NCBI RefSeq assembly: GCF_028401415.2
Contig: NZ_CP171821.2
Coordinates: 4,278,001-4,342,000, forward strand
Source of the DNA: Glaciecola sp028401415
GTDB taxonomy: Bacteria > Pseudomonadota > Gammaproteobacteria > Enterobacterales > Alteromonadaceae
Reading direction: 5' to 3'
Length of the DNA: 64,000 nt
Shown here: one piece after another, positions 59,997 to 64,000 of the stretch
How the letters are laid out: the number at the start of each line of letters is the position of its first letter
Position numbering within the stretch: the stretch's first letter is position 1
Made by a program: the position numbers and the translations under genes
Notes under the pieces: generated by a model
Seen by the model: the letters and a program-made list of their open reading frames with translations, nothing else
What the model was told of the DNA's origin: nothing
Databases searched by the model: none

Positions 59997-61124
59997 ATGC
60001 GCAACTCAACTTTGCTTGTGTTAATAACCATTTTTCTCATCCTCACCGCTGGACTGTTTTGGTTACTCAATGCTGACGCAACCATAGATAATTCAGCTGA
60101 GCTTTCGTCGCCTAATAATCAAGCTAAAAATCAAGCATACGACCCATCAAGTGCCGATGTAGCCACAGGCATGTCACTCAGCGTAGTCGAAGCGCCTGCT
60201 GATGAGGCCGTTTTTACCCTAGCAAGTCAAATTCAAGACATTGCGACTGCCTATAGCCAAAGCGCACAGTATCCGCGCGGCTCCCAGCCAGTGCTCAATC
60301 CTGAGCAAGTGATCGTGTTTTCGGCATTTGAAGAGAATGCCACATCCTTTGAGCTGGATTCAAATATGCACGGGCAGGTTCAATTGTCGGTAGCGACTAA
60401 GCAATATCAGCATTTTAGCGGTGATGACATCGAGGTGTTGGTAAGTGTCGGCAAAGTACCTAGAACTGCATCTGTAGATGCTATTGCAATACTTAGCGAT
60501 ATTAATGGAGATGCGCTTTTTACGCTGGATTTAGACACCGGCTTTAAGCAAAGCTGGGAGTTGAGGGGTGCAATTAACGGCTCCGACTTAGCCGAACTAG
60601 ACCTCCCGCCTGAGCTTCAGATAGCTGCGACTGTTGAAGTAGATGGGGAAGTGTTTTTCTCTAGCGCTGCGCTTAAGTATAACGATCCCTCCGCCACTAT
60701 TGTAGGGCTGGGTAATGCAAACCCGAATGCCGAGTACTTAGACCTACCCCTTAAAATTGATGTGCACGATGCTGGCTATTATTTTTTGAGTGCAGTGCTT
60801 TTTGATGCGAACGGCAAAGCACCTTTGGTTCAACTGCAGGAGGAAGCGCGTTTGAGAGTTGGCGACCAAGAGATAGTGCTAAAAGCGCATATCCAAGCGC
60901 TTAAAGTAAGTGCGAACGAAGGGCCTTATATGTTGAAACACTTCTCATTACGACGGGGCGCTGAAGATGGCGAACTTTATGATAGCGCCGGAAATAGCGC
61001 CATCGAAGCGCTACACATTGAGGCCTTTTCGTTTGAGCGTTATGAGGATAAGGCGTATGTCGATCCTTTAGCGCAAGAGCGTGAGGCATTTTTACGTCGC
61101 TTGAGCAGTGTTAGCGGTAATTGA
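59997..61124 (+). CDS. Hypothetical exported or membrane-anchored protein
   Basis: The 375-residue protein has an N-terminal hydrophobic segment (LLVLITIFLILTAGLFWLL) that may be a signal or anchor, a low-complexity Asn/Ser/Ala stretch, and a mostly beta body suggestive of Ig-like domains ('VDAIAILSDINGDALFTLDL', 'DVHDAGYYFLSAVLFDANGK'). It loosely recalls DUF4785-type exported proteins, but I could not assign a family firmly. It lies 82 bp upstream of the lipase-like gene on the same strand, and may be made with it. Confidence 0.75.
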   Translation: MRNSTLLVLITIFLILTAGLFWLLNADATIDNSAELSSPNNQAKNQAYDPSSADVATGMSLSVVEAPADEAVFTLASQIQDIATAYSQSAQYPRGSQPVLNPEQVIVFSAFEENATSFELDSNMHGQVQLSVATKQYQHFSGDDIEVLVSVGKVPRTASVDAIAILSDINGDALFTLDLDTGFKQSWELRGAINGSDLAELDLPPELQIAATVEVDGEVFFSSAALKYNDPSATIVGLGNANPNAEYLDLPLKIDVHDAGYYFLSAVLFDANGKAPLVQLQEEARLRVGDQEIVLKAHIQALKVSANEGPYMLKHFSLRRGAEDGELYDSAGNSAIEALHIEAFSFERYEDKAYVDPLAQEREAFLRRLSSVSGN

Positions 61125-61206
61125 TCAGGCGGCATTCAAGCAGGCTTGATAACGCTTAATAGTCAAGCTTATAAAAACACGGGAAGTAACACATTTAGGA
61201 AAGCAT

Positions 61207-62250
61207 ATGAAACTACTACGATTGTGTATTTTAAGTCTTTTTTGCATATCGGCATCAGCTACTGCGTCGATAGCGGGTAAACCGGTAATATTGGTACACG
61301 GCTTTAACTTTACCGATTTACAAAATACGCCACCCAACGAACAGTTCCTGCTTCAACAATCGCGTGAGTATTTTGGCGATTTTTGGACGGCGCGCGCCGA
61401 CCGTCACCATTATTTTTCGAGTACCGACAGAGTCAGTGGAGGTGTAAAAGATCAGTTCCGTCGACATTTTGAGGAGCTCGAATCCAGCGGACTGTGTATG
61501 AGTGGTTGTGTCTTTGTAACGCATTCAACAGGTGACTTAGTGCTGCGAGATGCCTTGAATCGTCTTGGGCAGTGGGGGATTGATAGGAATCGGGTTAAAG
61601 TTTTAACGGTTATCGATTTTGCTGGCGCGGGTGGGGGTACAGAGTTAGCGGATCTTGCATCAAATGTTGCGACCGGCGGCGGATTCGTAGATTTTACTGT
61701 TCGCCAAGTGGTTCGTGCATTCTTAGGTGTAGACCCATCAAGTTCAGGTTTGGGGGTAGTGAATGATTTACGCCCGGCTAACGCTCGAAATATTGCACAA
61801 GGCAATCAGGGTATTCCACGCTTGCGTTTTGTAGGCACTGGCTCTGAGTTTTTAGGCATTACCAAACCTTTCATTTCCGGTAAAGATGACAGTGTAGTGC
61901 CTTTGCACAGTGCTTGCGGGTCAAATCGCGCAAGTAGCTACGATTCTTGTTCTTCCGGTATTCGCAATAACGGTGTGCTTCGCTCTGCACGCGCTCCAAG
62001 TGCATTACTTGCCAATCATTATCCGATACTAATGGGTGAGAAGGTGAATCACAGCCAGCACATTAACAATGATCGAGTCGGCGGTATTTATGCGCCAATC
62101 ATTAACAATGTGTCAGCCAATGGGATTGTCATCGATTTTGAGGAAAGCACGGGTCGAACCTGGTGGAGTTGGGGAGCAAAGGTGCGCTCAGTTGACGACA
62201 GCCGCCGCAAAAGTATGTCTGAAAACGTATTTGATACACTGAATAATTAG
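61207..62250 (+). CDS. Secreted alpha/beta hydrolase (lipase-like)
   Basis: The 347-residue protein has a signal peptide (ending SATASIAG), the oxyanion segment 'KPVILVHGFNFTDLQNTP' and a nucleophile elbow 'VFVTHSTGDLVLRDAL' (H-S-T-G, slightly off the GxSxG pattern). The Ser is the likely nucleophile; a candidate Asp is in 'SGKDDSVVPLHSAC' and a candidate His in 'ALLANHYPILMG' or 'KVNHSQHINN'. Two or more Cys pairs suggest disulfides. It is probably an exported esterase or lipase of unknown substrate. AGGAAAG precedes the ATG. Confidence 0.85.
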   Translation: MKLLRLCILSLFCISASATASIAGKPVILVHGFNFTDLQNTPPNEQFLLQQSREYFGDFWTARADRHHYFSSTDRVSGGVKDQFRRHFEELESSGLCMSGCVFVTHSTGDLVLRDALNRLGQWGIDRNRVKVLTVIDFAGAGGGTELADLASNVATGGGFVDFTVRQVVRAFLGVDPSSSGLGVVNDLRPANARNIAQGNQGIPRLRFVGTGSEFLGITKPFISGKDDSVVPLHSACGSNRASSYDSCSSGIRNNGVLRSARAPSALLANHYPILMGEKVNHSQHINNDRVGGIYAPIINNVSANGIVIDFEESTGRTWWSWGAKVRSVDDSRRKSMSENVFDTLNN

Positions 62251-62270
62251 GTTAACGAATTCGGATAAGG

Positions 62271-62296
62271 AACAAGAGCACGTTTTGTGCTCTTGT
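62271..62296 (+). terminator. Hairpin after the lipase-like gene
   Basis: ACAAGAGCAC and GTGCTCTTGT form a perfect 10-bp stem around GTTTT, about 20 bp after the stop codon. The following T content (TGCATTT) is modest, so it is a probable rather than certain terminator. Confidence 0.7.
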
Positions 62297-62323
62297 TGCA
62301 TTTGCACCATAAAAGATTAATGA

Positions 62324-62518
62324 ACCTCAACTCGGGATAAGCGACAGCGCCAAGCAGCGCTAAAAACGCGAATTACTGCGTTGCAAAAGCGAGCAATAGA
62401 ATAACTATTACGTCTCTTTTGCGCCTTGCACTTCACGTTTTTATCACTACTTGGTGACAATTTATTAAATACATCGTTGAAACAAACATTTGCACTATCG
62501 CTTATCCCGAGTTGAGGT
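62324..62518. mobile_element. MITE family copy 3
   Basis: A 195-bp element with terminal inverted repeats starting ACCTCAACTCGGGATAAGCG. Perfect 6-bp duplications TAATGA lie at 62318-62323 and 62519-62524. It shares the core GAGCAATAGAATAACTATT with copies 1 and 2 at 56.1-56.5 kb. It has no coding capacity and sits between the lipase-like gene and the next membrane-protein gene. Confidence 0.9.
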
Positions 62519-62625
62519 TAATGAATATATAAATGAGCTTACGCTTTTTAATCGGTCTATTGGTTGTCAGCAACTAAAGAGGTTTAATACAGGCAAATTC
62601 CTTATTGCCTCACGCCTTAGATTGT

Positions 62626-63315
62626 ATGCCGTCATTGCAACAAAGCGCATTAAAAGACAAGATTGCTTCGGCAATCTTGATAAATCTCAAACCTGCGCTG
62701 TACCTTCAGCTCATTGCGCTATGTCTTGCCTTGTCATATTTTTACTGGGATGCCGCTCAACCCACGTTTAGCTTTTTCGCTGAATTAAAAAGCACGTATG
62801 GTCGAGTGTTTGCCATCTTATCAACCAGTATTTTCGGCGGTTTGATCCCATTTTTGATTTTACTTAGGACGGGGCAGGTAAGAGGGCAAGTAATCCAGCA
62901 AATGCTGTTCTACTGTTTACTGTGGGGGTTTATGGGCTTTGTCATTGATGAGTTTTATCAATTCCAAAGCGTGATGTTTGGTGACGATAATGCGCTGGAA
63001 ACGGTTGTAAAGAAGGTGCTGTGCGACCAATTTATATTCAGCGCCTTTTTTGCCTCTCCGTTTCTAACCTTTTGGTTTCTATTTCGTGATTGCCGTTTTA
63101 GCGTCACTATATTCACAAAAACCTTTCACTTCGCTCTATTTATTAATCAAGTTTTCACCACTTTAGTCAGCACATGGATTGTGTGGATACCGGCAGTATC
63201 TATCATTTACTCCATGCCTAGCGATTTGCAAGTGCCTTTGTTCAATCTGGTTTTGTGTATGTTTGTTTTGATTGTAGCTATCGTCAACAGTGATAAGGAA
63301 TCACCGCAACGATAG
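62626..63315 (+). CDS. Hypothetical polytopic membrane protein
   Basis: From the ATG at 62626 the product is 229 residues (a TTG at 62605 would add seven). It has about six hydrophobic helices, for example 'LYLQLIALCLALSYFYW', 'GGLIPFLILLRTGQ' and 'MLFYCLLWGFMGFVIDEFYQ'. A few acidic residues sit inside or near helices (FVIDEFYQ). No family was recognised with confidence. It ends 42 bp before the TA-flanked MITE. Confidence 0.7.
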   Translation: MPSLQQSALKDKIASAILINLKPALYLQLIALCLALSYFYWDAAQPTFSFFAELKSTYGRVFAILSTSIFGGLIPFLILLRTGQVRGQVIQQMLFYCLLWGFMGFVIDEFYQFQSVMFGDDNALETVVKKVLCDQFIFSAFFASPFLTFWFLFRDCRFSVTIFTKTFHFALFINQVFTTLVSTWIVWIPAVSIIYSMPSDLQVPLFNLVLCMFVLIVAIVNSDKESPQR

Positions 63316-63357
63316 CTCATGGCTGTTTAGCGCTTTGAATTTACTTGCTTGTAACTA

Positions 63358-63635
63358 GGGCGTGTTGATCTTTGCTGTATGAATTTTGTACGCTCTGTGT
63401 GTTCATCGATCGCGGCACATGCTCGCAGGTGCAGTATATCTGCATCAAGAGCATGTAACAAAGAGCGGTGGACACACAGAGCGTACCCTTTGTGGCTCCC
63501 ACAGCAGTGAGCGCTTGTGCACCATTTATACTGCATCATCGCAATTTTATGTAGATGACTACACTTCAATTGCGTTTCTTTGTCTAAATAGCGCACAAAC
63601 TGCTGCAAAATCATACAGCAAAGATCAACACGCCC
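63358..63635. mobile_element. TA-flanked MITE
   Basis: A 278-bp element with perfect 25-bp terminal inverted repeats (63358-63382 and 63611-63635) beginning GGGCGTGTTGATCTTTGC. It is flanked on both sides by TA (63356-63357 and 63636-63637), the target duplication expected for Tc1/mariner or IS630 transposases. Inside is a second perfect 15-bp inverted repeat (63388-63402 and 63472-63486, GTACGCTCTGTGTGT). It encodes nothing recognisable. Confidence 0.88.
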
Positions 63636-64000
63636 TAGAGTGAATCAAGCTTGGACATGTTTGCTTTTACTACATCAATATCTGCTTGCGGGACGTCTTT
63701 GGCGGCCTCTAACATACGTAAAGTGCCTTCGAGCTGGTCCCGCATCGTTTGTGGCATCATCTGCATCATTTCAGGAGTAAGCTCAGACATATCCATGGGC
63801 TCGTTCTCCATTTCAATTGCTAGCATTGCTGCAGATACGCGATTGCTGATATCTATCCACTCATCTAAATCATCAAACCCTGCGTCCTCGACGACGTCTT
63901 CAAGCGCATCAACTTGAGCGGATTCCAGACCAGCAAGCATTTGTGAGGCGAGCGCAATCTTGCCGTCACTATCCACATCAAAACTCATTCCATTATTCAT
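63635..64000 (-). CDS. Hypothetical acidic protein (may continue beyond the window)
   Basis: The frame reads into the right edge of the window. An ATG lies at the last three bases (64000) and another at 63988 (MSFDVDSDGKIALASQM), so the gene may be complete, or extend further. The visible 121 residues are acidic and Met-rich, with 'EDVVEDAGFDDLDEWIDISN' and 'MSELTPEMMQMMPQTMRDQL', probably helical. The family was not recognised. The stop codon TAG is formed by the TA flank and the first base of the adjoining MITE. Confidence 0.7.
   Translation of the reverse strand: MNNGMSFDVDSDGKIALASQMLAGLESAQVDALEDVVEDAGFDDLDEWIDISNRVSAAMLAIEMENEPMDMSELTPEMMQMMPQTMRDQLEGTLRMLEAAKDVPQADIDVVKANMSKLDSL

Noticed and set aside
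63386..63643. Open frames inside the TA-flanked MITE
   Set aside because: They depend on the inverted repeats of the element and show no protein family pattern.
1..64000. CRISPR array, tRNA or rRNA genes, prophage
   Set aside because: No regularly spaced direct repeats, cloverleaf or rRNA sequence, and no phage structural genes were recognised on reading.

Overview
The window looks like a chromosome segment from a marine gammaproteobacterium of the order Alteromonadales. The evidence is the lptD-surA-pdxA-rsmA-apaG-apaH operon, recJ/recO-pdxJ-acpS, relA, rplM-rpsI, an AcnB-type aconitase, and a complete 'marine' Gram-negative sortase system (class GN sortase, its VIT/vWA target, PdsO, PdsR, PdsS). 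No rRNA, tRNA, CRISPR array or prophage was recognised. The species cannot be named from the sequence alone.

Positions 1-6250 are accessory DNA: a wrecked IS1182-type transposase, two small toxin-antitoxin operons (brnTA and Phd/YefM-RelE) separated by a convincing long attC-like site, shorter attC-like repeats, and a run of small secreted or membrane proteins. This resembles part of a sedentary integron cassette array with no integrase in view. A ChrA-type transporter follows, then an opposing fadD / SRPBCC / AEC-transporter cluster, a PQQ sugar dehydrogenase, acnB, a DUF192 protein and lysC.

Positions 17.4-23.8 kb hold the most unusual coding module. It pairs a 578-residue exported protein of unknown family with a 1089-residue exported protein carrying about 27 RTX nonapeptides and seven DUF4214-like repeats. 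A decayed TonB-dependent receptor 3' fragment follows. Next come a chemoreceptor, the outer-membrane biogenesis operon (apaH to lptD, minus strand), djlA, aceK, xerD and dsbC. From 37.4 to 44.5 kb lies the dedicated sortase locus: sortase, target and pdsO on the minus strand, pdsRS divergent.

Positions 44.6-52.2 kb carry an FMN glutamate-synthase-like protein, an AT-rich stretch with an uncharacterised two-gene unit (57 and 645 residues), a HAF-repeat protein with a PEP-CTERM-like tail, and a DUF917 lipoprotein. recJ-recO-pdxJ-acpS, relA, rplM-rpsI, an exported protein, a lipase-like hydrolase and a membrane protein complete the window.

Several small non-autonomous mobile elements can be read directly. 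Three copies of a ~195-bp MITE (two nested one inside the other at 56.1-56.5 kb, one at 62.3 kb) each have a perfect 6-bp target duplication. A different 278-bp MITE flanked by TA sits exactly in the stop codon of the last gene and recreates that stop. A 45-bp-arm palindrome lies just after the rpsI terminator.
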